42,677 nt of DNA from Mycobacterium sp. (GTDB lineage: Bacteria > Actinomycetota > Actinomycetes > Mycobacteriales > Mycobacteriaceae). The stretch lies in assembly GCF_002863225.1 (NCBI RefSeq), contig NZ_PKEK01000004.1:1-42677 (forward strand), given 5' to 3'. The notes beneath the pieces are model-generated. The model was not told the DNA's origin. It saw only the letters and a program-made list of their open reading frames with translations, and ran no database searches. The translations under genes and the position numbers were made by a program. Position 1 is the stretch's first letter. Every line of letters starts with the position of its first letter. Shown piece after piece: positions 33,260-40,697 of the stretch.

Positions 33260-34017
33260 CACATCACCATGCCGCCGTCCACCGGCAGCACCTGACCGGT
33301 GATGTAGGAGGCGGCGTCGGAGGCAAGGAAGACGAAAGCGCCGGCGACCTCTTCGGGCTCCGCCCACCGCTTCAGTGGAATGCGGTTCATCATGTTGGCC
33401 GCGAATTTCTCGTTGGTACGGATCGTCTCGGTCATCTTCGTCGCCGCAAGCGGCGCAAGCGCATTGACAAGAATGCTGTTTCGCGCCTGCTCACGCGCCA
33501 GCGATTTGGTGAAGCCGATGATGCTGGCCTTGGCCGCCGAGTAGTTGACCTGGCCGAGGGTCCCGGTGATGCCGGCTGAGGAGACCACGTTGATGATGCG
33601 GCCGGTGCCGTCGGTGGGCAGAAATTTCAGGGCCGCCTGGGCGCAGTGCACCGCACCCATCAGATGGATGTCGAGCACCTTGTAGAAGCTGTCGTCGGTG
33701 AGGTCGGCGAACATCCCGGGAGCGGTCACCCCGGCGTTGTTGATCAGGATGTTCAGCACCCCGTCGGACAACGCGGCGGCCTGTGCCGCAGCGGCTTCCG
33801 CCGCCCCCCGGTCACGCACGTCGAGCGCAACGCTTTCCGCTGTGCCGCCATCGGCGGAAATGCGTTGGGCCACAGCCGAAGCAGCATCGGCATCGACGTC
33901 GCTGACGAGCACCGCCGCCCCCGCGGCGGCCAATGCCTCGGCGACCGCCGCGCCGATCCCGGTGCCCGACCCAGTGACCAATGCCGATCGACCGGTGAGG
34001 TCGAACAGCGACGCCAT
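33259..34017 (-). CDS. SDR-family 3-hydroxyacyl-CoA dehydrogenase/ketoreductase-like
   Basis: 252-residue FabG-like SDR. The cofactor motif is TGSGTGIG (15-22), NNAG is at 93-96, and the catalytic Ser147, Tyr159 and Lys163 are in VVSSAGI and VNYSAAKAS. The C-terminus is GQVLPVDGGMVM. The ATG at 34017 overlaps the upstream acyl-CoA dehydrogenase stop. In an operon with dehydrogenase, hydratase and thiolase, and with no HAD-family dehydrogenase, it is the best candidate for the 3-hydroxyacyl-CoA dehydrogenase step. Confidence 0.9.
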   Translation of the reverse strand: MASLFDLTGRSALVTGSGTGIGAAVAEALAAAGAAVLVSDVDADAASAVAQRISADGGTAESVALDVRDRGAAEAAAAQAAALSDGVLNILINNAGVTAPGMFADLTDDSFYKVLDIHLMGAVHCAQAALKFLPTDGTGRIINVVSSAGITGTLGQVNYSAAKASIIGFTKSLAREQARNSILVNALAPLAATKMTETIRTNEKFAANMMNRIPLKRWAEPEEVAGAFVFLASDAASYITGQVLPVDGGMVM

Positions 34018-35210
34018 CAGTAACTCCTCGGCAATCCCAGCACGTGCTCGCCGAGGAAGTTCAGGATCATCTCCTGACTCACCGGCGCGATCTTCATCAG
34101 ACGCGACTCGCGGAAGTAGCGCGACACGTGGTATTCCTCCGAGTAGCCCATCCCGCCGTGCAATTGCAGCGCACGGTCGGCCGCGCCGAAACCGGCGTCG
34201 GCGCACAGATACTTGGCGGTGTTGGCTTCGCGGCCGCAAGGTCTGCCGTTGTCGTAGAGCCAAGTCGCCTTGCGCAGCACCAATTCCGCGGCGTCGAGGC
34301 GGGCCAGTGAATCGGCGAGCGGGAACTGCAAGCCCTGATTCATGCCGATCGGGCGGTTGAACACCACTCGCTCGTTGCCGTACTTGACGGCCTTCTCCAG
34401 CGCGACGCGCCCGATGCCGAGTGCTTCGGCGGCGATCAGCATCCGCTCCGGGTTGAGACCGTCGAGGATGTACTTGAAGCCCTTGCCCTCCTCCCCGACT
34501 CGGTCCTCGACCGGAACGATCAGATCGTCGATGAAGACCTCGTTGGAGCTGACGGCGTTGCGGCCCATCTTCTTGATCGGCCGGATGTCGACATGGTCGC
34601 GATCGAGGTCGGTGAGGAACAGCGTCATACCGTCGGTCTTCTTGGCGCCGCGCTTCTCCAGATCAGCCGGTGTCTCGGTCCGCGTCAACAGCAGGATCTT
34701 CTCGGACTCCAGCGCTTTGGAGATCCAGACCTTGCGCCCGTTGATCCGATACGTGTCGCCCTCGCGCTTGGCGAACGTGGTGATCCGCGAAGTATCAAGG
34801 CCCGCACCGGGTTCGGTGACGCCGAAGCAGACGTGCAGGTCGCCGTTGACGATTCGCGGTAGGGTCCTGGCCTTCAGCTCGTCTGAGCCGTGTTTCACCA
34901 CTGGCTGCATGCCGAAGATGGTCAGGTGAATCGCGCTGGCGCCGTTCATGGCCGCACCCGAACGCGACACCTCCTCGAGCAACAGCGTCGCCTCGGTGAT
35001 GCCGAGTCCGTGACCGCCGTACTCCTCGGGAATCGTCATGCCGAGCCAACCGCCACTGGCGATCGCGTCGTAGAACTCCTGAGGAAACTCGTGGGCGAGG
35101 TCTTTTTCCATCCAATACTGGTCGTCGAATTTCGACGCCAGTTCGGCGACCGACTTGCGGATCAGCTCTTGGTCATCGGTCAGCTCAAAGCTCATCCCAT
35201 CGCCGGCCAC
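34017..35210 (-). CDS. acyl-CoA dehydrogenase
   Basis: 397-residue acyl-CoA dehydrogenase: a good N-terminal domain (TIPEEYGGHGLGITEATLLL), FGVTEPGAGLDTSRITTFAK, INGRKVWISKALES, and LQLHGGMGYSEEYHVSRYFR. At the C-terminus the usual (E)GTSEIxR is replaced by IAPVSQEMILNFL, so the MCAD-type Glu is absent; NPERMLIAAEALG offers a Glu in the alternative position. The start is the GTG at 35210, with AAGGAG eight bases upstream; an ATG at 35195 is possible. It is the first of six overlapping genes running to 28914, and lies 104 bp after the amidohydrolase gene. Confidence 0.92.
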   Translation of the reverse strand: MAGDGMSFELTDDQELIRKSVAELASKFDDQYWMEKDLAHEFPQEFYDAIASGGWLGMTIPEEYGGHGLGITEATLLLEEVSRSGAAMNGASAIHLTIFGMQPVVKHGSDELKARTLPRIVNGDLHVCFGVTEPGAGLDTSRITTFAKREGDTYRINGRKVWISKALESEKILLLTRTETPADLEKRGAKKTDGMTLFLTDLDRDHVDIRPIKKMGRNAVSSNEVFIDDLIVPVEDRVGEEGKGFKYILDGLNPERMLIAAEALGIGRVALEKAVKYGNERVVFNRPIGMNQGLQFPLADSLARLDAAELVLRKATWLYDNGRPCGREANTAKYLCADAGFGAADRALQLHGGMGYSEEYHVSRYFRESRLMKIAPVSQEMILNFLGEHVLGLPRSY

Positions 35211-35314
35211 TGCGAAATCTCCTTTTGATCAGTTCAGGCTCAGCCTCCGGTGCCGGCCCGCTGTTCCCGGCTTCGCCCGCGTTTTCCCACGGACGCCCAT
35301 GTGTCGGTGAGGCG

Positions 35315-36607
35315 TCAGTCCTTGTTGCCGGTCAGTTCCTTGGCGCTGGCGGCGAAGTCCTGGAAGCTGGCGCCTCCGTGCTCGTGCTTGGACAGTGCCC
35401 GGATCGAAACATCATGACCCTCAGCGGATTTACGCAACGCGCCGACGGTGGCCTGCGCCTCGGTGATGTGACTGAACGGATCGAAGGAATACCAGCGCAT
35501 CGCGTTCTGGTAGGACATCTTCTTGATCTCGTCGTCCGGCACGTCGTTCTCCGACAGCACGTCCCACAGTTCTTCTGGGGCGCCCGGCCACATCGAGTCG
35601 CTGTGCGGGTAGTCGGCTTCCCAGCAGATGTTGTCGATGCCGATCATGTTGCGCAGCTTCACACCGACCTTGTCGCTGATGAAGCAGGTCAGGAAGTGCT
35701 CGCGGAACACCTCGCTGGGCAGCTTGCCCTTGAAGTCCTGGTGCGTCCACGTCGAGTGCATTTCGTAGGTGCGGTCCGCGCGCTCGAGGAAGTACGGGAT
35801 CCACCCGGTGCCGCCTTCGGACAGCGCGACCTTCAAGTCGGGGTACTGCTTGATCGGCTTGGACCACAACAGGTCCGCCGCAGCCTGCACGATGTTCATC
35901 GGCTGCAGCGTGATCATCACGTCCATCGGCGCGTCGGGCGCCGTGATGGCCAGCCGGCCCGACGATCCGATGTGCACGTTCATTACAGTGTTGGTGTCGA
36001 CCAGCGCCTTCCACAACGGCGTCCAGTAGTCGTCGTGAAAGCTCGGGTAGCCCATCGCCGCGGGGTTCTCGGTGAAGGTCAGGGCATGCACGCCCTTCTT
36101 GGCGACGCGACGCACCTCTTTGGCGCACTCCTCGGCGTCCCAGATCACCGGGATCGCCATCGGGATGAAGCGGGCCGGGTAGGCGCCACACCACTCGTCG
36201 ATGTGCCAGTCGTTGTAGGCCTGCACCAGGGCGATGGAGAAGTCGTGGTCCTCGGTGGCGAACAACCGGCCGGCGAAGCCGGGGAAGGACGGAAAGCAGA
36301 TCGACGCCAGGATGCCGCCGGCGTTCATGTCCTTGATGCGCTCGTCGACGTTGTAACAGCCGGGGCGGATCTCGTCGAGGCCCTGCGGCTCCAGCCCGTA
36401 TTCCTCCTTCGGGCGACCGGCGACCGCGTTGAGCGCCACGTTGGGGATGATCGTGTCGCGGAACTGCCAGGTGTCCGAGCCGTCCTCGTTGTGCACCAGC
36501 CGGGGAGCGTCGTCGATGTACTTCTTCGGCAAGTGGTTCTTGAACATGTCCGGCGGCTCGACGGTGTGGTCGTCGACGCTGATCAAAATCATGTCGTCTT
36601 TGTTCAC
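35315..36607 (-). CDS. amidohydrolase-2 family metal-dependent hydrolase
   Basis: 430-residue TIM-barrel amidohydrolase-2 protein, the third in the window. The N-terminal metal site is VDDHTVEPPDMF. Further motifs are VMNVHIGSSG, ALSEGGTGWIPY and the catalytic Asp in CWEADYPHSDSMWP. It is longer than the 14477 paralogue because of a C-terminal extension after NAMRWYSFDPF. The GTG start at 36607 has GAGAGGA eight bases upstream. Divergent from the Rieske-oxygenase operon and upstream of the beta-oxidation operon, it could act on an opened-ring intermediate. Confidence 0.9.
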   Translation of the reverse strand: MNKDDMILISVDDHTVEPPDMFKNHLPKKYIDDAPRLVHNEDGSDTWQFRDTIIPNVALNAVAGRPKEEYGLEPQGLDEIRPGCYNVDERIKDMNAGGILASICFPSFPGFAGRLFATEDHDFSIALVQAYNDWHIDEWCGAYPARFIPMAIPVIWDAEECAKEVRRVAKKGVHALTFTENPAAMGYPSFHDDYWTPLWKALVDTNTVMNVHIGSSGRLAITAPDAPMDVMITLQPMNIVQAAADLLWSKPIKQYPDLKVALSEGGTGWIPYFLERADRTYEMHSTWTHQDFKGKLPSEVFREHFLTCFISDKVGVKLRNMIGIDNICWEADYPHSDSMWPGAPEELWDVLSENDVPDDEIKKMSYQNAMRWYSFDPFSHITEAQATVGALRKSAEGHDVSIRALSKHEHGGASFQDFAASAKELTGNKD

Positions 36608-36937
36608 TGCCCGGTCCTCTCATTGGGGGCACTCGGGGCCCACCTGGTCATTGGCTCGCGGTTATCCCGCGATTGTTGCGAACCTGTGGTCGGCCCGTCG
36701 TCGAATCGCTTTCGCCGCTGACTTCGTTCGTAGTATGAAAACTAGCTTCTCAAATCCCGAGAATCAACATCCCAAGGCTACCCCCACCACGGTCAGACAT
36801 GCATTGGGGCCGTCCGCCGGACCGTCCGAGGTGCCGGTGTCACCGCAGGTGGAGGACGAAAGATTGACCAATTCACGAGTTCATGGAAACCTATCGATCA
36901 AATATGAGAATCTGATTCTCTTACTCGAGGAGCCCAC
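36608..36937. other. divergent intergenic region
   Basis: 330 bp between the minus-strand amidohydrolase and the plus-strand CMD-like gene. It contains a perfect palindrome at 36906 and a weak GAAAACTAGCTTCTC relative (9 of 12) at 36737-36751, 130 bp before the amidohydrolase start. Two further GAGAAT half-sites are nearby. No gene is supported here. Confidence 0.7.
36906..36920. promoter_or_regulatory. perfect GAGAAT-N3-ATTCTC palindrome (operator)
   Basis: GAGAATCTGATTCTC, a perfect palindrome ending 17 bp before the CMD-like ATG at 36938 and just upstream of its SD (GAGGAG). Binding here would block initiation of the plus-strand Rieske-oxygenase operon. It shares both half-sites with the site at 13008. 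Confidence 0.65.
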
Positions 36938-37486
36938 ATGCGTCTGTCCCCGCTACCGGCGGACCAGTGGGACGACGCTGCCCGGCAGGCGGTCGCGGTG
37001 ATGCTGCCCGAAGAGCGGCGCAACCCCGACGACGCCGGCACCCTGCTGTCGACACTGGTGCGTCATCCAAAGCTCACCCGCGCCTATCTGAAGTTCAGCA
37101 CGTACCTGCTGTACGGATCGACGCTGCCGCCGCGCACCCGCGAACTGGTGATCCTGCGCGTCGCGCATCGGCGCCAATGCAGCTACGAGTGGACTCACCA
37201 CGCGGAGATGGGCAGGGAGACGGGGCTCAGCGACGCCGACATCGAAGCCGCCCGGGCCGGGCGGTCACACGACGCCTTCGACAGCGCATTGTTGCGCGCC
37301 GTGGACGAGCTCGACGAGAACAGCACTATCTCCGACCAGACCTGGGCCGTTCTCGGCGAGCGGCTCGACGAGCAGCAGCGCATGGACCTGGTCTTCACCA
37401 CCGGCAATTACATCGCACTTGCAATGGCACTGAACACTTTTGGCGTCGAGGTCGAAGACCACGAAGCCAAAACACGAGAGAGGTAA
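36938..37486 (+). CDS. carboxymuconolactone decarboxylase-like (AhpD-fold) protein
   Basis: 182-residue helical protein of the CMD/AhpD family. Core: PRTRELVILRVAHRRQCSYEWTHHAE, then GLSDADIEAARAG. A single Cys (QCSYEW) replaces the CxxC of peroxidatic AhpD, and the His pair THH is kept, which points to the non-redox CMD-like group. The ATG at 36938 has GAGGAG upstream. It opens the plus-strand operon with the Rieske oxygenase. Family members open lactones or decarboxylate in aromatic catabolism, but many are uncharacterised. Confidence 0.88.
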   Translation: MRLSPLPADQWDDAARQAVAVMLPEERRNPDDAGTLLSTLVRHPKLTRAYLKFSTYLLYGSTLPPRTRELVILRVAHRRQCSYEWTHHAEMGRETGLSDADIEAARAGRSHDAFDSALLRAVDELDENSTISDQTWAVLGERLDEQQRMDLVFTTGNYIALAMALNTFGVEVEDHEAKTRER

Positions 37487-37491
37487 GGACG

Positions 37492-38769
37492 TTGGCACAC
37501 TTTCCCAAGCCCGCCGCAGGCAGCTGGACTGAGAACTACCCGGATCTCGGCACCGCGCCGGTGGACTACACCGACTCCATCGACCCGGCGTTCTTCGAGG
37601 CCGAGCGCGAGGCTGTGTTCAAGAAGACCTGGCTCAATGTGGGTCGCGTCGACCGACTGCCCCGCACCGGCAGCTATTTCACCAAAGAGCTGTCGTCGGC
37701 CGGCAAGGGCACGTCCGTCATCATCGTCAAGACCAAGGATGGGTCGGTCAAGGCGTATCACAACGTCTGCCGCCACCGCGGAAACAAGTTGGTGTGGAAC
37801 GACTTTCCGAACGAGGAGACGTCCGGCACCTGCCGGCAGTTCACCTGCAAGTACCACGCCTGGCGCTACAGCCTGGACGGTGAGTTGACCTTCGTCCAAC
37901 AGCCCGAGGAATTCTTCGACCTCGACACGAGCAACTACGGCCTGGCGACCGTCCGCTGCGAGGTGTGGGAAGGCTTCATCTTCATCAACTTCGACGACAA
38001 CGCGGCACCGCTGGTCGACTATCTCGGGCCGCTGGCCAAGAGCATCGAGGGCTACCCGTTCGGGGAGATGACCGAGACCTACTCCTACCGGGCCGAAGTC
38101 GGCAGCAACTGGAAGCTGTTCATCGACGCGTTCGTGGAGTTCTACCACGCGCCGATCCTGCACCAGGGTCAGTACACCAAGGAAGAAGCCGCCAAGATCC
38201 AGAAGTTCGGCTACGAGGCGCTGCACTACGAATTGGCCGGCCCGCACAACTTGCAGTCGACCTGGGGCGGGCAGGCACCTCCCCCCGACATGTCGATGGT
38301 CAAACCGCTGGATCAGGTGTTGCGCAGCGGGTTGTTCGGCCCCTGGGACAAGCCCGAAATCATCGAAAACCTCGAGCTGCCACCGGGTGTCAACGTGAAG
38401 CGGGTTCCGCAGTGGGGCATCGACTCCTGGCTGTTCTACCCCAACTTCATGCTGCTGATCTGGGAGCCGGGCTGGTTCCTGACCTACCACTACTGGCCGA
38501 CCGCGGTCGACAAGCACATCTTCGAGTCGACGCTGTACTTCGTCCCGCCGCGCAACGCCCGCGAACGTCTGGCCCAGGAACTGGCCGCGGTGACATTCAA
38601 GGAATACGCGCTGCAGGACGCCAACACCCTGGAAGCAACCCAGACCATGATCGGCACCCGGGCGGTCAAGGAGTTCCTGCTGTGCGACCAGGAGATCCTG
38701 ATCCGCCATCTGCACAAGACCACCAGCGACTACGTGAAGGAGTACCAGGGCAATGGCGTTACCGTCTGA
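37492..38769 (+). CDS. Rieske non-haem iron oxygenase, alpha subunit
   Basis: 425-residue ring-hydroxylating oxygenase alpha subunit. The Rieske cluster ligands are Cys93 and His95 (NVCRHRGN) and Cys119 and His122 (FTCKYHAWRY). The catalytic iron site is DAFVEFYHAPILH, with His219 and His224, and an Asp probably near the C-terminus (LCDQEILIRH). I choose the TTG at 37492, with AAGGA upstream, giving MAHFPKPAAG. The upstream in-frame sequence is a shadow of the CMD-like gene. No beta subunit, ferredoxin or reductase is in this operon, so it probably borrows electrons from elsewhere in the island. It may hydroxylate, dealkylate or open a ring. Confidence 0.92.
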   Translation: MAHFPKPAAGSWTENYPDLGTAPVDYTDSIDPAFFEAEREAVFKKTWLNVGRVDRLPRTGSYFTKELSSAGKGTSVIIVKTKDGSVKAYHNVCRHRGNKLVWNDFPNEETSGTCRQFTCKYHAWRYSLDGELTFVQQPEEFFDLDTSNYGLATVRCEVWEGFIFINFDDNAAPLVDYLGPLAKSIEGYPFGEMTETYSYRAEVGSNWKLFIDAFVEFYHAPILHQGQYTKEEAAKIQKFGYEALHYELAGPHNLQSTWGGQAPPPDMSMVKPLDQVLRSGLFGPWDKPEIIENLELPPGVNVKRVPQWGIDSWLFYPNFMLLIWEPGWFLTYHYWPTAVDKHIFESTLYFVPPRNARERLAQELAAVTFKEYALQDANTLEATQTMIGTRAVKEFLLCDQEILIRHLHKTTSDYVKEYQGNGVTV

Positions 38770-39076
38770 ATTCGCGGCGCTGGAGCAGTACTTGGATTGG
38801 GATCTGGCCACCGAGCCCGAGCGCTACGCCAAGCGGCTGGCCTCGTCGATGGCCGAGATGCAGGCGTTCTACGACGTGGCGTTTCCTAAGATCAACGACG
38901 TCATCGAGTATTGCGACAAATTCCCGCTCGACGATCTTCCCGAAGACGCGAAGACGCTCATGCACATCATGCAATCGTTGGTCATGGTGTCATTCCCGAT
39001 CGAAGCCTGGAAGCAGCCGCGTGTTCCGGACAGCGGAGCCGCGTGGGTCGAGGTGCTTCGGGAGCCGGTGATCTAG
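38753..39076 (+). CDS. small protein of unknown function, coupled to Rieske oxygenase
   Basis: 107-residue protein overlapping the oxygenase gene by 17 bp, with AAGGAG upstream of its ATG. It is mostly helical and acidic (WDLATEPERYAKRLASSMAE, DKFPLDDLPEDAKTLMHIM), with no cysteine cluster and no signal. I do not recognise the family. Coupling to the oxygenase suggests an accessory or stabilising subunit, or a small partner for the next gene. Its length and composition do not resemble the ring-hydroxylating beta subunit (about 160-190 residues). Confidence 0.7.
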   Translation: MALPSEFAALEQYLDWDLATEPERYAKRLASSMAEMQAFYDVAFPKINDVIEYCDKFPLDDLPEDAKTLMHIMQSLVMVSFPIEAWKQPRVPDSGAAWVEVLREPVI

Positions 39077-39079
39077 CCG

Positions 39080-40294
39080 GTGCTGACGCTCAAGGCTGCC
39101 GGGCTGCTCGACATCGACGCCGGCGAGATCGTCTCGCCCGGCATCCTGCGCATCGAGGACGATCGGATCGTCGGTGTCGGAGGCGAACCCGAGGGCGATC
39201 TCATCGATCTCGGGGACTCCATCCTGCTGCCGGGACTGATGGACATGGAAGTCAACCTGCTGATGGGCGGGCGGGGTGAGACGCCCGGGCTGTCCCAGGT
39301 GCAGGACGATCCCCCGACGCGCGTGCTGCGTGCGGTCGGCAATGCCCGCCGCACGCTGCGGGCCGGTTTCACCACGGTCCGTAACCTCGGATTGTTCGTC
39401 AAGACCGGGGGTTATCTGCTCGACGTCGCGCTGGGCAAGGCCATCGACGCGGGCTGGATCGACGGACCCCGGATCGTCCCGGCCGGCCATGCGATCACCC
39501 CCACCGGTGGACATCTGGACCCGACCATGTTCGCTGCGTTCATGCCGGGCGCGCTCGAGCTCACGGTCGAAGAGGGCATCGCCAACGGGGTCGACGAGAT
39601 CCGCAAGGCCGTGCGATACCAGATCAAGCACGGTGCCCAGTTGATCAAGGTGTGCGTCTCGGGCGGCGTCATGTCGCTGACCGGTGAGGCTGGGGCGCAA
39701 CACTATTCAGACGAAGAACTGTGCGCGATCGTCGATGAGGCGCACCGGCGTGGGCTGCGGGTCGCCGCGCACACCCACGGGGCCGAAGCCGTCAAGCACG
39801 CCGTCGCGTGCGGTATCGACTGCATCGAGCACGGGTTCCTGATGGACGACGAGGCCATCCAGATGCTGGTCGACAACGACCGGTTTCTGGTGACCACCCG
39901 CCGGCTCGCCCAGGCAATGGATGTGTCCCGGGCGCCGAAGGTGTTGCAGGACAAGGCAGCCGAGATGTTCCCGAAGGCGGAGACGTCGATCAAGGCAGCC
40001 TACGAGGCCGGGGTGAAGATCGCCGTCGGCACCGACGCCCCGGCCATCCCGCACGGCAAGAACGCCGATGAGCTCGTCACGCTGGTGGAGTGGGGCATGC
40101 CGCCGCTGGCGGTCTTGCGCGCGGCCACCACGGTCGCGGCCGACCTGATCAACGTGACCGACCGGGGTCGGCTGGCGGTTGGTCAACTCGCCGATGTCAT
40201 TGCGGTGCCGGGAAATCCGTTGTCCGACATCAGCGTGACTCAGCGGGTGAACTTTGTGATGAAAGGCGGCAAGGTTTATGTCGGAGCGAATTGA
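39080..40294 (+). CDS. imidazolonepropionase-like amidohydrolase lacking the N-terminal HxH
   Basis: 404-residue amidohydrolase-superfamily protein with the two-part composite barrel and N-terminal beta-sandwich. The metal residues beyond the N-terminus look complete: KVCVSGG (carbamylated-Lys position), AAHTHGAEAV, CIEHGF and GTDAPAIP. But LPGLxDxHxH reads LPGLMDMEVNL, with Glu57 and Asn59 in place of the two His, so the binuclear site is altered. The GTG start at 39080 comes three bases after the upstream stop. The natural substrate may be a cyclic amide, a lactone or a dipeptide, as in related mycobacterial proteins. It sits between the small unknown protein and a SnoaL-like protein. Confidence 0.88.
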   Translation: MLTLKAAGLLDIDAGEIVSPGILRIEDDRIVGVGGEPEGDLIDLGDSILLPGLMDMEVNLLMGGRGETPGLSQVQDDPPTRVLRAVGNARRTLRAGFTTVRNLGLFVKTGGYLLDVALGKAIDAGWIDGPRIVPAGHAITPTGGHLDPTMFAAFMPGALELTVEEGIANGVDEIRKAVRYQIKHGAQLIKVCVSGGVMSLTGEAGAQHYSDEELCAIVDEAHRRGLRVAAHTHGAEAVKHAVACGIDCIEHGFLMDDEAIQMLVDNDRFLVTTRRLAQAMDVSRAPKVLQDKAAEMFPKAETSIKAAYEAGVKIAVGTDAPAIPHGKNADELVTLVEWGMPPLAVLRAATTVAADLINVTDRGRLAVGQLADVIAVPGNPLSDISVTQRVNFVMKGGKVYVGAN

Positions 40295-40697
40295 GGACCT
40301 CGTCGACATCCAGCAACTGCTGGCTCGGTATGCGGTGACCATCACTCAGGGGGACATCGACGGTCTCGTCGCGGTCTTCACCCCGGATGGAACCTACAGC
40401 GCGTTCGGCGAAACGTATTCGCTGGACCGTTTCCCGGTGTTGGTCGACGCCGCCCCCAAGGGATTGTTCATGACGGCGACCCCGGTGATCGACCTGAACG
40501 GCGACACCGCCACCGGAACCCAGCCGCTGTGCTTCATCGACCATGCGACGCACGACATGCGGATCGGTTACTACAAAGACAACTACGTGCGGACTGCCGA
40601 CGGTTGGCGGCTGAAAACCCGTGCGATGACCTTCATTCGACGTAGCGGTATCCACGACTCGGGTCGTCCGCACGCAGTGGGACGACCGCCTGCATGA
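40278..40697 (+). CDS. SnoaL-like / NTF2-fold protein
   Basis: 139-residue NTF2-like cone-fold protein: IEDLVDIQQLLARYAVTITQ, then GDIDGLVAVFTPDGTYS, with a C-terminal GWRLKTRAMTFIRR. Typical of SnoaL-like isomerases, cyclases or dehydratases, and of small ring-hydroxylating-oxygenase beta-like proteins, which share this fold. Its length is short for a true beta subunit. The ATG at 40278 overlaps the upstream amidohydrolase by 17 bp, and the stop overlaps the next dehydrogenase start (ATGA). It could act on a cyclic enone or epoxide, or serve as a partner of the Rieske oxygenase. Confidence 0.85.
   Translation: MSERIEDLVDIQQLLARYAVTITQGDIDGLVAVFTPDGTYSAFGETYSLDRFPVLVDAAPKGLFMTATPVIDLNGDTATGTQPLCFIDHATHDMRIGYYKDNYVRTADGWRLKTRAMTFIRRSGIHDSGRPHAVGRPPA

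Noticed and set aside
35225..36721. 498-codon plus-strand open frame opposite the amidohydrolase
   Set aside because: The minus strand carries clear amidohydrolase motifs throughout; the plus frame is Val/Arg/His-rich shadow and runs through the divergent promoter.
6822..36920. Interpretation of the GAGAAT palindrome as a KstR (cholesterol) operator
   Set aside because: KstR sites as I know them have AAC/GTT cores with a two-base centre and flanking T/A; these sites have AAT/ATT cores and a three-base centre. A relative of KstR remains possible.
37408..38811. 467-codon minus-strand open frame opposite the Rieske oxygenase
   Set aside because: The Rieske motifs and iron ligands are on the plus strand; the minus frame lacks any motif.
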